Shown in pieces: positions 19,598 to 31,620 of a stretch of 64,000 bases of DNA. A program made the position numbers and the translations under genes. The stretch is from Raffaelea ambrosiae. Lineage: Eukaryota; Ascomycota; Sordariomycetes; Ophiostomatales; Ophiostomataceae. The stretch spans positions 3,795,234-3,859,233 of the forward strand of contig PCDI01000002.1 of NCBI GenBank assembly GCA_002778195.1. The letters run 5' to 3'. The notes under the pieces are model-generated. The model worked only from the letters and a program-made list of their open reading frames with translations, ran no database searches and was not told the DNA's origin. Each line of letters begins with the position of its first letter. Within the stretch, counting starts at the first letter, position 1.

Positions 19598-22500
19598 TTT
19601 GGTGCCGACGAAGAGAAAAGAAGAGATTTCTGAGTGAGAGAGCTCGGAAGGAAACAGTAGGCAAGGAACAGGAAGCCAAAACGAAAGGCAGGGCTGGCAT
19701 CAGGTGCCCGTACCAGGTATTATACGCAGAAAATGGCTCAAACTCGCTGGAAAATAAGCAATCAAGAACGAGACACGGCATACCAAAGAGGAACAGCACA
19801 CCAGAAGCGGGACGCAGAAGTGTCCTACATAGTAGCTAAGAGGAGACTGGGTTCGAGCGACGGAATGCGCCATGTTTGATGCGGTCATGGCTGAGACATA
19901 CAGAAAACGAGGGACAAAGACAAAATGCTGTTGAACCGAGTAATGATGGCAGCGGCCTAGAAAAGGCAGTTGAAGCCCAAAGGCGCAAAGAACAACGTGA
20001 AATTTGGCTTGTGCTATCCATTGGAAGGCAGAGTGCGATGGGCATTAACCGAGGAAGGTTCTTGCGTTCTATGGATTTGCAGCTGCTTTTTTTTTTCTTG
20101 TTCCTGTTGTTTCTTCCCCCCCTTACTACTTCACTTCTTTGCTTGTTTGATTTCTTGGCTTCTATTCTTCTTTGCTGGTTTGACATTTTTGTTTCTTCTT
20201 CCGCTCCGAGACAAGTCGTATTACGAGAAACACGAACAGGAAACCAATGTGACAAACATATACGTAAAAAAAAAAAAGAAAACTCTTACTAAAAGCCAGA
20301 ACACCTTCCAAGTTGGACCAGTTTCAATGCAATTTGGTGCGCGTCCACCGTCCTCTGGTCGTGCGGGAGCATATTTTCCTTTGTCGTCCCCTGCAGTAGT
20401 ACCACCCCCCTTTCCCCCATAAACGGCATGTCTTGCTTGCGGTGGCGCCTCTCTTCTGGCCTGTGGTTGGCAAGGAGGGTGCTCCCTGGCTGTGTGTCTC
20501 GCGCGGTTGAGGTTGTGGTAAGGGGGCGCTAATAAGCTTAATATGTTCAAGCTTAATACTTGTTCATCACATGCAGGCAGGGCCTTGCCAGGCAGCCCCA
20601 AGATATGCTAAACTATGCCAAGGCACACTAAGACAGTGCAATTCCACGCAGCCAGAGGGAATCTTTTACAAGCGAGCCACGGAGACAAAAAAGAAACCAT
20701 TTGTGCACGGAAAAGCACGCCGGAAACTGGCATACCGTTACTGCATTAAGCGTTTAGACACAGATGAAGAATATACCACTTGTGCTTGTTCCCATTAGTC
20801 AATAGGCGAAACTACTAAGATCTAAGCTCTACCGCAGTCACGTGTGCCCATTTCAGGCTGGCTTCCCTTTGAGTGCTGCTGACCCGACAGCGCCTCTGAG
20901 CTCAGTAATTCGCTTTCTCTGTTCTTCACTTGCGCGTTGGTGTCTGGGTTCTTCGCTCTTCCGTTGACAAGAGGGTTGACAAAAGGAATTGTCTCAGCGT
21001 CGACACTCGTGCTTCGATACGTCAAAGTTGGTGCTTATGCTTGGTCTCTGCCACATGCCGCAGGGATTCTGGGGTTTCGTTTTTCTGTCGTGCTGCTCGA
21101 ATTGCAGGTAGACGCTTGGTTGAAAGAGGAGCAGCGTTCCCGAGTATGTTCGACTTTCTGCAGGTTCTTCTTGCGGCCCGTAACCCACATCGATCTGCGA
21201 ATACCACAAGTATCTCATAAGTGGGCTGTAATCTTATCTTCAACGGTTTGCTTTGGCAACGTCTTGTATGTGACCGGTTAGCTGGGGAAGGAACGTAAGG
21301 ATGCGGTTGATCTTCTAGACGTCGATCTTCTCTTATCAAGCATTATGGTAAATGATTGCGCTGGCAGTTCTCATGAGATATCACTACTACAGAAGCTGTC
21401 AGCCATGCAAAAGATCCAAAACCAGGCCCGGACTTCGGGCATGAATATCAAGAGTCTCCGGGAGCGGGCATTGGTGTGAGAACTCGACATGAGCGTTTCG
21501 ATCCGTGTGACATTGGGATGGCTATGCTGTGCAATGATCTCTGCGTGGGATGAGAGAACTACATCGCCAAACTTGTTTTGCAATGATAAAGTCTATCAAG
21601 TAATCTATCCAGTGCATTTGGAATTGGGATAGCCTCATGCAGTCTCTCCAATCCTTGGTACGGAGCAAGACTTATGATGGGTATATCTCCATGCGGTATC
21701 GCGCTGCTGTATGGCCAGTTCCCGACATGGAGTGGTTGGTGCGCCGTGCTCTGGACAGCCTTGTGGCTGGACGGACTTGTGGTTGTTGCTTACTTCTCGT
21801 TGAGTATGTCTCCGGTCTACGGCAACGATTGCATTTCTAGGGAGCACCGCGGCTCTCTACAGGGACATACTCTACTTGCACTGGACACACTGGCGGAGCG
21901 ACCTTTCTTGACCTTCATCCAGTTGTTTGAGAAAGGACCCGGCCAAGCTTGATGGCTATCAGACAATCCAATTGTAGAAACGGTCCCCCACCGTCAAATA
22001 CTTGTTGGAGTTTTGATCTGCACCGTGAACGAGAGGCATGGAAAGAACCTGTGTTCAAGAAGAGAGCAAGCCTCGTTCCTAAAATTACCCTTTTCGCACC
22101 TACGAGGACAAGATCCGGTGCCTATACCCGTTCTTGCGGCTGAACGACTTCCGCGACCCACGATGACGTCCTAGCAAGCCTTGCGCGGCGTGCTTTGCTA
22201 GCTGCTGCTGCTCGAGCCCAACATCCGCGGTACACATAGCACACACAGACCGTTCAGAAGCCTCGATGTGTCATCGCATGCACCACACCAGCAACACCAA
22301 CGGTTGTGCTACAACCGCCGGAACGTCTACCGACCGGCCGAGGCGCGCCATCTGTCGCCTGTCTTTGCGCAGACGGACCGTCTCCAGGACATTTCGACGT
22401 AATCACCACTTGCCGTGGACGTAATCTGCTCACCATCGACCGACCAGACCACCAGACACGACGGACGACCTCTTCCAACCCGTGATGCCGCCGTTCTATC

Positions 22501-23767
22501 GCCTGGCTGGTGGCGACAATGACACAACCGGGGAGGTGATCCTGGGGTTTCCGAGCGAGTTTGACTTTCCAGTTGTATTTAAGGGGAAAGGGATACGCAA
22601 ATGAGAGGAAACGAACAAGGAAACGGGAAGCAAAACCAAACACAGGCAAAAGACTGATAGAGGAGGAAAGGCGAATGATCCGATGTCAACCAACAAGACG
22701 CGGCCGAAGAAATGGAGAAAATGCCAAAAAGAGAGCCAATCCGTCCATGTTCTACACCGTAGCTGTTGCAAGCAGTATGTATTATCAGACAGATATCAGA
22801 CAGATACCAGACCAACCGCCGTTGGTTGGGCAAAAAAACACCCTGTAAAACAACCACTAGTTAACACCAAGATAAGCCCCACGGCAAAACCGCTGAACAC
22901 ACAAACGCTTCGTCTGGCCAGGCTAGACAGGCCTGTGGGCGCCAACCAACCACGGCGGGAGCCCACCCATGCCGCTATCCCGCGCACCCGGTTTGCGACA
23001 GCCGTGCCAGTCTTTTCAGTGCAGCATAATACATGCACTGAAAGAAGGAACAGCCCCACGCGCTGTGGCCACCTTATGTCTGGCGTTCCTTCCCGATCGG
23101 ACGCATTTGCCCCTCATTTCGGTCTTTTCTTTGTCTCTCCTGCCTCCTTCCTATCATCTCTTTCTATCTTTGGGGTACAATCAGGGGAGAGCCACGGGAG
23201 ACAGGAGATAGTGGGAAGAGACTACTCTCAAACTTTTTTTTGGTCTCTCTTGAACTACTTTTACCCAGCCCTTTTCTTTTTTTCTTCCATCCTTCTCTCG
23301 TATTGCTTTCTCCATTGCTCCAGCTCCCTCTCCGTCGCTCTCTCCCCCATACGTCAACCCCTCATCGGCACCGGCATATCGCGCGGAGTTTGAAAAAAAA
23401 AAAAAAAAAACCACCACCGCATTCTTTTCGTCCTCTGCCCTGTTTGGCTTTTTTTTTTGTCCTGCTCTTTTTTCTTTTGCCAGCGCTCACTTGTCCTCGT
23501 CTCGGTGTGATGTTTTTTATGTTTTATTTTTAACCGGTTTACCATCCTTGCGATTATCCCATACCCTGTCCCCTCCACTCTTCTTTGTCAGCCATTGGAC
23601 CCCCTCCATCGTCATCGCCGTCATTTCTCGACGTTCCGCCTCGACGTTCGGCCAGACTTTGACCGGATCACGACAACATTTCAATTGGACTTCCCTCCTC
23701 TCTTTCCAGCCTCCTCTCTTTCGGCTCTTCTCCGCTCCTCCTTTTTCTCTTCTTCTTTTCTCCCGTC
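19598..23767. other. Gene-free region upstream of ATG101
   Basis: A 4.2 kb stretch between the divergent acyltransferase (-) and ATG101 (+) genes. Frames are short and lack coding bias. It contains a pyrimidine-rich tract before ATG101 (23240-23760), a poly-A run at 23393-23410 and AT-rich unique sequence at about 20600-22200. No tRNA or transposon was recognised. Confidence 0.4.
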
Positions 23768-24551
23768 ATGGAACAGCCATTGCCGTCGTACGAATTCATA
23801 CTCGAGGCCTTTGTCGACCCGTCCTCGGTGCGCGATGTTGTAAGGGGTGAGTTTTCGTTCTTCCTATGCCCACGTCTGTCGGCCTCGTCTCCTTCCTCAC
23901 TCACACCCCGCTGACCCCTTCGTTCCTCCCAGGCCTCCTACATACCATCTTCTTCCATCGCTTCTTCCCCGCCGTCCTCCCCCGCACCCGCGACGTCCTC
24001 GACCTCACCCTGCCCTACATTGACGATGCCGAACTCGAAACCCTGATCGACCAGCGCACCGCCATGCTCGTGCGCCAGCTGGAGGCCGAGCGCGCTGGCA
24101 GTGGCAACCGCGGCGGCCGCGGCCAGATTGCCGTCCAGTTCTTTGAGAAGCGCCGGCGCAAGGCGTGGTATGTGGTGCGCGGCGGTGACGAGGAGGTCTG
24201 CTGGGAGAGCTGGACCCTCAAAGTAACCGTGGCCGAGCCGCGGACAGAGAGTGGTGAGTGCGAACCGACCCGACCCCCTGATTCCTTTCCGGGGGTTCTT
24301 CCTTTCTGGGGGGGGAGGGGGGGTGGTTCTCCTTCTACCATTCTGCTTGCTGACACCACCCAGAACGTGCAAAGGTCCGGCAGGCCATGGAGTCGACTCT
24401 CCTCGCGGCCGTCATGAAGATTGTCACCTCTGTTAATACGCACAAAGACCACATCCCGCCCATCACCACGTCCGAGACGAATCCGTTCCCATACCAAATC
24501 AACGTCAACCAAAAAGAGGCCGGGTGGGCTGCGCGGATGGGCATCTACTAG
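23768..24551 (+). CDS. ATG101: Autophagy-related protein 101 (Atg1-complex HORMA subunit)
   Basis: Exons 23768-23846, 23933-24253 and 24364-24551 give 195 residues, the family's usual size. Atg101 is a HORMA-fold partner of Atg13 in the Atg1/ULK1 initiation complex of fungi that lack the budding-yeast Atg29/Atg31 pair. Diagnostic segments: EFILEAFVDPSSVRDVVRG followed by LLHTIFFHRFF, the DLTLPYIDDAELETLI strand-helix, VQFFEKRRRKAW, CWESWTLKV, and the C-terminal PPITTSETNPFPYQI. Both introns are phase 1 with GTGAGT donors. The TTLLA..MKIV helix and the NPFPYQI end match known fungal homologues. Confidence 0.93.
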
Positions 24552-26013
24552 CGACAGATTTCCGGTAGTCAGAACAATTGTGGCGATAAGACAAAGGAGA
24601 AGAATATGCGGTCACATGAACAACAACAGTCTCTGCGTTGCGGATACGTCCACCCGAATCGCTTCTTCTTTCTGGCCGTCTTGGTCGCTGTGTCGGCCAT
24701 CGCGTCGATGTTTCTGTCACCACTGCCGGCGGCCGACCGTCTTGCCTTCTAGAATCTGGCAAACAGTGGGAGGGAGTTCTCTCGTTGCAGCGACTACTGG
24801 GGAAACCAACGACGCAGAAAAAAAAAAGTACATGAAGTGGCGTTACTTGCTCTTTTTTATCATAGATACCTCGGGGAAGAAAAAGGGGGGGCTTTCCTTG
24901 GGATTGGGATGGGTTTCAACGGCGTATGATTTTTCACGGGCAGAATCACGGGTGAACGGGCGTTTTCTGCTGGCTTTTCCTAACGTTTTGTGTTTACGTT
25001 TGCTGGGTTGGCGCTCCTCATACTGCTTTTCTCCTGCGTCATTCTCCGCATCTGTTGTTCTGTTGATACTTGCTGGGTTTGGAAAGCGAAGAGAACAGAG
25101 AAGACAAAGAGAGAGGGAGAGGGAGAGAGAGAAGAAAAGCGACTCTTATGATTCATATGTGTATATCCTGGACGGATCTGCTACAAAAGCTGGGGCTTTT
25201 GAGACGGCAATAGAAAAGAAGAATTGCAAAAAAAAAAGCATTGGCAACCTCCTCGAGTTTCCCAGCACACAGTCGAGCTATGAAACGTAACCGGCTTCCT
25301 TGAAAAGCCACGTCAGTGCCTTCGTCCCTTCACGCAACAACTTTCCAGTGCTTGGTGGGCAAGATGCTCAGATCTTTCAATGGTGTTGTTAACAAAACCA
25401 GACTCACATCACTGAAAACGGATTGCCAAAAAAAAAATGATTGAAATAGTAGAAAATATCATAAAGGGAATTGCTACCCAGCCAATGTACCTGTTTCCGA
25501 GTGTGCGTGCTATCATAATATAAAAAATCGACAAAACAACAAAAGAAACTCGTTAAGGTAACAAAAAGAACAAACGCAATTCCAAGCGAAACCACGGAAC
25601 CCTTCCAGTTTCAAAAAGTAAAATCGATCGAAAAAATGCAAGCCCAGAATGACCTAGCTCGCAGACAATAGGAGTGCGTGTTGTTTGTTCCCAAGAAAAC
25701 AAACCCAAAGAGACGATACTCAGGCAAAAAGGGGGGGGGGGGGGTCCAAAAATAATAAATGATAGGAGGAAGCAATGACGCCAACTAATGAGGCGAGGTA
25801 GTAAAGGTGATATGGGATGCTGGGCGGGTAGAGAGTGTAGAGAAAGTTCCGGGGGACGAATAAATCCAATCACCCCGGCCGTGACTTCATAAATCATTGC
25901 AAGAACCAACTTGTGTGAGGACAGACAAAAAGAGTAAGGAAAGAACACAAAAAAAAAAAAATGAAGGTATCAAAAACGGTCCTAGTGATACCGCACCGGA
26001 GTGGGTAGTACAC
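24552..26013. other. Convergent 3' region between ATG101 and the forkhead gene
   Basis: No gene is supported. It is A/T-rich with a GA-rich low-complexity tract (25100-25135) and a G14 homopolymer at 25731-25744. Both neighbours end into this region. Confidence 0.45.
25731..25744 (+). repeat. G14 homopolymer
   Basis: Fourteen consecutive G, the longest G run I found in the window, in the putative 3' region of the forkhead gene. Confidence 0.9.
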
Positions 26014-28434
26014 CTAGAAAGTGGTGGTGTAGCTGCGTCCCAATGCAGACTTCTGAGAGGAGGCCTTAGCCATCCGTGATTGCAGAGGTGCTTGCGGCTG
26101 TGGTGGGAGGGCAAACAAGTCCTGTGGTGGGACGGTGGACCCAATCTTCTCAAAGCCCTGGAGAATGTCGAGACCACCAAACTCGTCCACGTCCTGCAGA
26201 AACTCGGGTGCACAGAACTCGTCCAGGGGCACCCAGGAGTTCTCGTCCCCAAAAGCTGCAGTCGACGAAGCCGGCATCTTGCTCGGCGACTGGAGGTTGT
26301 TGAAGAACTTGCTCGGTGACGACGGCAGGTTGTCGAAAAACTTGCTAGGGGTATCGATGTTGCAACCTGGCGACTGCGTGGGCACTTTCAAGAAAGGAGC
26401 GGAGGTGACGTGACGCCGGCCAATCGAATTCGTCATTTCTGATAGAGCGCTGACAGAATGCGACCGATCCATACGCAGGCGCTTGTTTGCCGGCTGCTTG
26501 ACAGGCGAGGCGTGGTGAGCAGATGAGAAGAAGCTGGGAAGCGAGTCGTCCTGGAAGATCTCAAAGGCGTTGCCGAGGCTGGTAGTGTCAAGATTGAACT
26601 CGCCCTCGTCCGTAAAGTTATACAAAGACTCGTCAAAGGCAGACGGGCTGCCCCAGCTGGGGACTTCTTCAGAAGCAGACGCAATCCGCCGGAGAGGCGA
26701 TGCGAGCATGTGCCGAACTTTGTCGCGGTGCATACGAAGGTTCGTGCCAGGGGAGACTGACGGTGGCGGCTTCAGCGGGGCCTTGAGCTTGACTGCAGGT
26801 GTCAATGGCGGCGGGGGCATCTGGCTGGAGGCGAGGTCGTTCTGGCGCAGAGGAGACGATGAGTTGAGGTTGTGTCCGTTCCGGGACCGGCCCTTCGTAG
26901 GGCTGTCGTAGGAGGAAGCACGCAGCCGCGCAATTTCTTCCTCAGCACGGCCGCGCTTGATCCTGGAGCGATCGCCGCTGCCCTCCGACGGAAGATGCCG
27001 GGTATTCTGGTTGGACCGGAGGGCCGACGATTCCAAAGAGGAGATGTAGCCGCTGTCGTCCATAGACGCCGACTTCCGCTTGCGGGCGCGGTTGGCTGAA
27101 GAACCCATGATGGCCCGCGGAGCCCGGGTTGGTGTTCCGTTGTTCTGAGCCTCGATGTGGCGGGAGATGGGTGGTGATGAGTGCAGAGCGGCCGCCTGGA
27201 TAGGTGAGAACAGAGAGGAGTCGAGCACTCCGGAATCCGTGGGCGGCTCAGGGATCGTGGCGTCGGTCTTGTTGTCGATGGGGGGTCCTTGCTGATAGTC
27301 CGGACCCGCAGAGTCCGACGCGATGATGGTCGCATCAGACGACGGCTCTGCCTGTCTCGTGGGGTGCGCGGCGGCAGCAGGAGCGGTGGATGACGGCTCA
27401 GCCATGCTCATGGGCATGGGCGGCAGCTGCGGGGGCAGAGCGGGCTCCTGGAACGTGTGAGGCATGGGCGGTAGCGAGGGCTCCATAACTGTCGTCGACA
27501 TGACTTGCAGGTTGTCGCCACTGCCAGCAGGCTTGCGGGGAACCTTGTCCTTCATGAACATATACTCCATGCCAGCTTCGATGGCCCAGTAGTTGCCCTT
27601 ACCCGGATCCTCCTTGGGCCGTTCCTGCTTGACAAAGGCCTTGTTGAGACTGAGGTTGTGGCGGATGCTGTTCTGCCAGCCGGCGTCCTGGGGATTGTAG
27701 AAGGAGTACGTGTCCGAGATCCACTTGTAGATCTGGGAGAGGGTCAGCTTCCGGCCCGCCGACCGGAGAATGGCCATGCCGATCAGCATGGCGTAGCTGT
27801 GGCCGGGCTTGAGGCCGTCGTCGACAATGGGCGGGAAGGAATCGTGCGGCGGCAGCGGGCCATCGTCGACCCGAGGCTTCTTGGTTGGACGGCCATCCTT
27901 GATGGGGGCCGGTTCGAGCAGACGCTTGCCCGGCGCCTTCTGGTAGTAGTTCTCGATGGAGAGGTTGAGTCCGGGTGGGGCCGGGAAGATCATGGGATGG
28001 CTGTTCTCCTTGCCCGTCATCGGGACGGTGGCTCCGGAATCCATTGGCGGTTTCTGGACCACGGTCTTGAACCGTGATAGAAGCGGCTGCTTCTTCTGCA
28101 TGGAATCCGTCTGTCTGTGCATGTTCATTGGTGGCTTGAAGGACACCATGTTGAGCTTGTTGCCCTGTGCGGCTTTGAGTGGGCTGAGGGGAGACGTGGA
28201 CATCACAGAGCCGGCCATTTTCAAGGGAGACTGTCTTGTGGCAGGCTGGAGAGGTGGGTTAATGATGATATTGCTGTTGTTGCTGCCGCTGTTGGCATGC
28301 ATGGGGCGACGCTGCGCCGGCTTGGGCACCGAGGGCATGGGTGCGTTGCTGATCATCGGCGTGGCCTGATTGAAATAGACGTCATGAAAGATCTGGAAGG
28401 GTTCTGACATATCGGCACGCGGAGGCAGAGCCAT
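26014..28434 (-). CDS. Forkhead transcription factor, Hcm1/Sep1-like
   Basis: A single exon of 806 residues, ATG at 28434. The forkhead winged-helix DNA-binding domain lies at about residues 207-300: GHSYAMLIGMAILRS (helix 1), LSQIYKWISDTYSFY (helix 2), then the signature recognition helix WQNSIRHNLSLNKAFVK, followed by the GKGNYWAIE wing. No FHA domain is visible, which points to the Hcm1/Sep1 type rather than yeast Fkh1/2. In yeasts these factors drive S/G2-phase and septation genes. The rest is disordered, with many SP/TP sites that fit cell-cycle kinase control (inference) and repeats such as SPSKFFDNLPSSPSKFFNN near residue 710. A basic stretch (RPTKKPRVDD) before the domain could be a nuclear localisation signal. 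A long spacer with possible leader introns lies upstream. Confidence 0.93.
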   Translation of the reverse strand: MALPPRADMSEPFQIFHDVYFNQATPMISNAPMPSVPKPAQRRPMHANSGSNNSNIIINPPLQPATRQSPLKMAGSVMSTSPLSPLKAAQGNKLNMVSFKPPMNMHRQTDSMQKKQPLLSRFKTVVQKPPMDSGATVPMTGKENSHPMIFPAPPGLNLSIENYYQKAPGKRLLEPAPIKDGRPTKKPRVDDGPLPPHDSFPPIVDDGLKPGHSYAMLIGMAILRSAGRKLTLSQIYKWISDTYSFYNPQDAGWQNSIRHNLSLNKAFVKQERPKEDPGKGNYWAIEAGMEYMFMKDKVPRKPAGSGDNLQVMSTTVMEPSLPPMPHTFQEPALPPQLPPMPMSMAEPSSTAPAAAAHPTRQAEPSSDATIIASDSAGPDYQQGPPIDNKTDATIPEPPTDSGVLDSSLFSPIQAAALHSSPPISRHIEAQNNGTPTRAPRAIMGSSANRARKRKSASMDDSGYISSLESSALRSNQNTRHLPSEGSGDRSRIKRGRAEEEIARLRASSYDSPTKGRSRNGHNLNSSSPLRQNDLASSQMPPPPLTPAVKLKAPLKPPPSVSPGTNLRMHRDKVRHMLASPLRRIASASEEVPSWGSPSAFDESLYNFTDEGEFNLDTTSLGNAFEIFQDDSLPSFFSSAHHASPVKQPANKRLRMDRSHSVSALSEMTNSIGRRHVTSAPFLKVPTQSPGCNIDTPSKFFDNLPSSPSKFFNNLQSPSKMPASSTAAFGDENSWVPLDEFCAPEFLQDVDEFGGLDILQGFEKIGSTVPPQDLFALPPQPQAPLQSRMAKASSQKSALGRSYTTTF

Positions 28435-31400
28435 CGCGGCCGTGCGGTTCGAAATTGCTGGTGGTCGTGCAGTGGGCAGAAGGGGGCCGGACGGGCGGTC
28501 GATTTGGACGTGATTTCCAAAGTGTGAGATTACCCTGATTCAGGAGCAGACACGGTCAGCGGGGGTTTCTTTTCCGGAAGTCTCTGCCGGTGGAACGCGT
28601 GTGCCGTTCGCAGACAAGAGGAAGAAACCGAAGCAGATAGACATGACGGCAAAAGAAAAGAGAGGTATCCCCAGTGAGGGAAAACGAGGCAGAAGCGTCG
28701 TACAGAATGTAGACGCCAAGATAGCAGACACGAGGTTATCCTTACCTTCCTGAATATTCCGCGGAGCGGGAGAGTCGAGCAATGGCTGGCAGACGTCCCC
28801 AGTCGAGTTGGAAGCTGGTCGGGAGACGATCGACGTGAAATTAGACGTGTATATGTAGACGTGTCGACGTGTCGAGGGTGAAGTAGAGGCGATGTCTCTT
28901 TTGGCTGGCAAGAAAAGACAAGGAAGAGAAAAGACGGGATCACGATGTTGGATTGGAGAGTGAAAGGGGAAAAGACGAAAAGAGCAAAGAAGGAAAAAAA
29001 AAAAGAGGGGGGACGAAAAGAGTAGATGGCAGCGAGTACAAGAGAGAAAAGAGAAATGGAAGAGCCTGCGAGGATGGCCAGAGAAGCGAAGAGGTACCAC
29101 TCTGAGACGCGGAATGGATGGTCGGGTAGAGTGGAGGGCGCCAGAAGGACGGCACAAGCAAAATGCACCAGAAAACGGCACCAAAGATTAGGAGGCACCA
29201 GCAGGGCACCAGCAGGGCAGGCGATAGGCCTCAGGAGGTACTTTGCAGATTGGCGCAGCCACCAACGCAGCCACCAACGCAGCACATATATATATGCGCT
29301 AGGCCCAAAGGGGGACGTGTCTAGGCGTCTGCAGCCGCTGAGAGAGTCGGGCGGGCAGGGGGGGTGTGTGGGAGTAAGTGGGTCTGTCGAGCGGGCGGAT
29401 TGGACGGCGAGTGTGCAGGCTGACACGTCGGCCAGGGTTGGGGGGTGGTGGACGACCTGATTTCTGTGTGCCGGAAGCTCTATTAGCATGGGTCCTGGCT
29501 AAAGGGCCCCAGGCCGGACCAGACTGAGAGGGCAGGAGAAGTGGGCTATCGCGTTACTTGGGCGGTGTAGAAAGGGAAGGAGCGGCCGACAGAGCATGAA
29601 CAGGGCAGAAACAGGAGTAATGGTAAGCCTGAAGGGCCAAAATCGAGGCCGGAAACAGGTCTGAGGACGACGACCACAAGACGAGGCCAAACGACAAAAC
29701 TGAGCAGGAAAAAAACGAGAACCAGAAACGCAAGGAACTAAACACCCAACGGCACGCACACACCTGTTCTCGGCTCGCTGTTCGACTGGCAGTCGTGCTA
29801 GATCTCGTCTCCCTCGTTCGATCGGTTGTCTCACAGCTTCAAAACGTGCCAAATCCGGGCATGCTATGACACCCTACTGAACTTGTTTGCTCGTATTGGC
29901 GTGCGTATGTATGTGCGTGTCTACAGTTGAGTGTCACATGCAGCCGTCTGTCGCTTGGCATGAGGCCGCATGCGAGAAAGTCAAAGTAAGATAGCAAGTC
30001 AGAAGAACTGAGACAAGAGCCCTTCCTTGTACTTCATCAGGCAGCCAACACAGGTCGGCTTGGTTGGCCAACTCTCAAACCAGGATTTGCCTCGAGTGGG
30101 AATAGTGAAAACGATCGCCGTTTGGTAAGTTCCTCTGTGCCTGGAGCAGCCGGCCTTTTTTTTCCCTTTCTCTTGGGCCGTTCTTTTTTTTTTTGGCCGG
30201 ATTGTACGGAGAAATAATCACGATTCGTTGTTTCGTGAATCCCACTTTTTTCCCCTTCCTTTTCCTTCGTTCTCGTGCTTCCTTCTGGAAAGACCGAAAA
30301 GGGAGGAGATACGAGTACCGTGGAAGACCAGATCCCCGTGCTCTAGCGACTGGGCGCTGAGGGTGGACCGGACAGGGGTGCAGGATGACTGAGGGAAAAA
30401 AAAAAAAAAGATGACTGAAAGAGTCTGTGGGAGGAGACCAGATTAGCGTGTCGTCTCTTTCTGGCTTTGCTTCCTCGTTGGTGGCCCAGAACCCGAAATC
30501 AAGGGAGAACACACCGAGCCGGTTTGGCAATGAAGAGGATGGCTGGCGATGATTGGCGAACAGGGTGAAAGTGTGGGTGGGCAGGCTTAGAAGAGCAGCG
30601 GAAGCTATCTGGTGGATAGATGATGAGGAGAGTGCGTGCGAGGAGCGAGAGAGTGTGTGAGTATCAGAGAAAATGGTGTGAGACCCAGAGCACAGAGCCA
30701 GAAAAAAAAAAAAAAAACGGGGTCATGGACAGCTTGGTTGGGAGGGAATGCACGTCCGGAGCGGGGACGCCGGCCAAGAAACGCGCCAGCGCGTCCGACG
30801 CGTCGTGGTTTGTTTTGATCTACAGTACGCGTCGGCCAATCAAATAATGCTCTTGCCCCGCATTGCGAAACACCGCCGACGTCTGCCGTTCCATGATGCA
30901 CGAAGCCAATGGCCACGAGCCAATGGGCCAAAGGCCTGTCCGGTTAGCGCCCAGGCACGCATGACGGCACGACTTCATGATTCCACTCTGGTTTGGCTTC
31001 TGCTCCCATTTCCCTCTCGTTTTCGGTGTAAAAAGGAAACTGAGACCTCTTCCCAGCACCCCGGGCCAGATGGGCCACAGAATCTACGACCAACGACCAA
31101 CGGTAGCTGAAAAGCCGCAACTACTATGGTAGCAAATGGAAATTCACGCCCCTTTCTTCTCTCTTCATCAGTGCCCCTCAGCCACAACAGGCCAGTGTGG
31201 CCTCGTAAAAAAAAAAAAAAAAAGAGGCACCTACTAATGCTGGCCTTCTTGCTGGAGACCGAGTCTCTTGCACGCTTGTTTTATCTTTGTGGTGATCGGA
31301 CATGCTCGTGCCCATATGACTACGGTGTAGACCTTAACTGAAACTGTCCGTAGAAAAAGAGACCGTACAAGGCCCGAGCTGGGTCGTGGTCTTTACAAGA

Positions 31401-31588
31401 TTATGCAGAGAATGGAAATATATCACAGACACCCATTCTAAACTCGATAGTAGATCATACCAGATGTCCCAAGTGGGTGCATCGTCGATCACAGGAAGAA
31501 GGAGGGGCAAAAGAGGTGGAAGAATGTGGGAGGCCCAAAAGTCTTGGCATCGGCCATGTTCTGGGTCGCATTCCATTTGACAAGAGGA

Positions 31589-31620
31589 CGTGTGTGTGCG
31601 TGTGTGTGCGTGTGTGTCTG
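31589..31620 (+). repeat. GT-rich microsatellite
   Basis: Interrupted GTGTGTGC-type dinucleotide repeat in non-coding sequence. Confidence 0.75.

Noticed and set aside
22254..22649. 131-codon minus-strand frame in the 19.6-23.8 kb spacer
   Set aside because: No coding bias, no recognisable motif, and no splice partners.
24421..25290. 289-codon plus-strand frame after ATG101
   Set aside because: It overlaps the last ATG101 exon in another frame and then translates A/T-rich 3' sequence and GA repeats.
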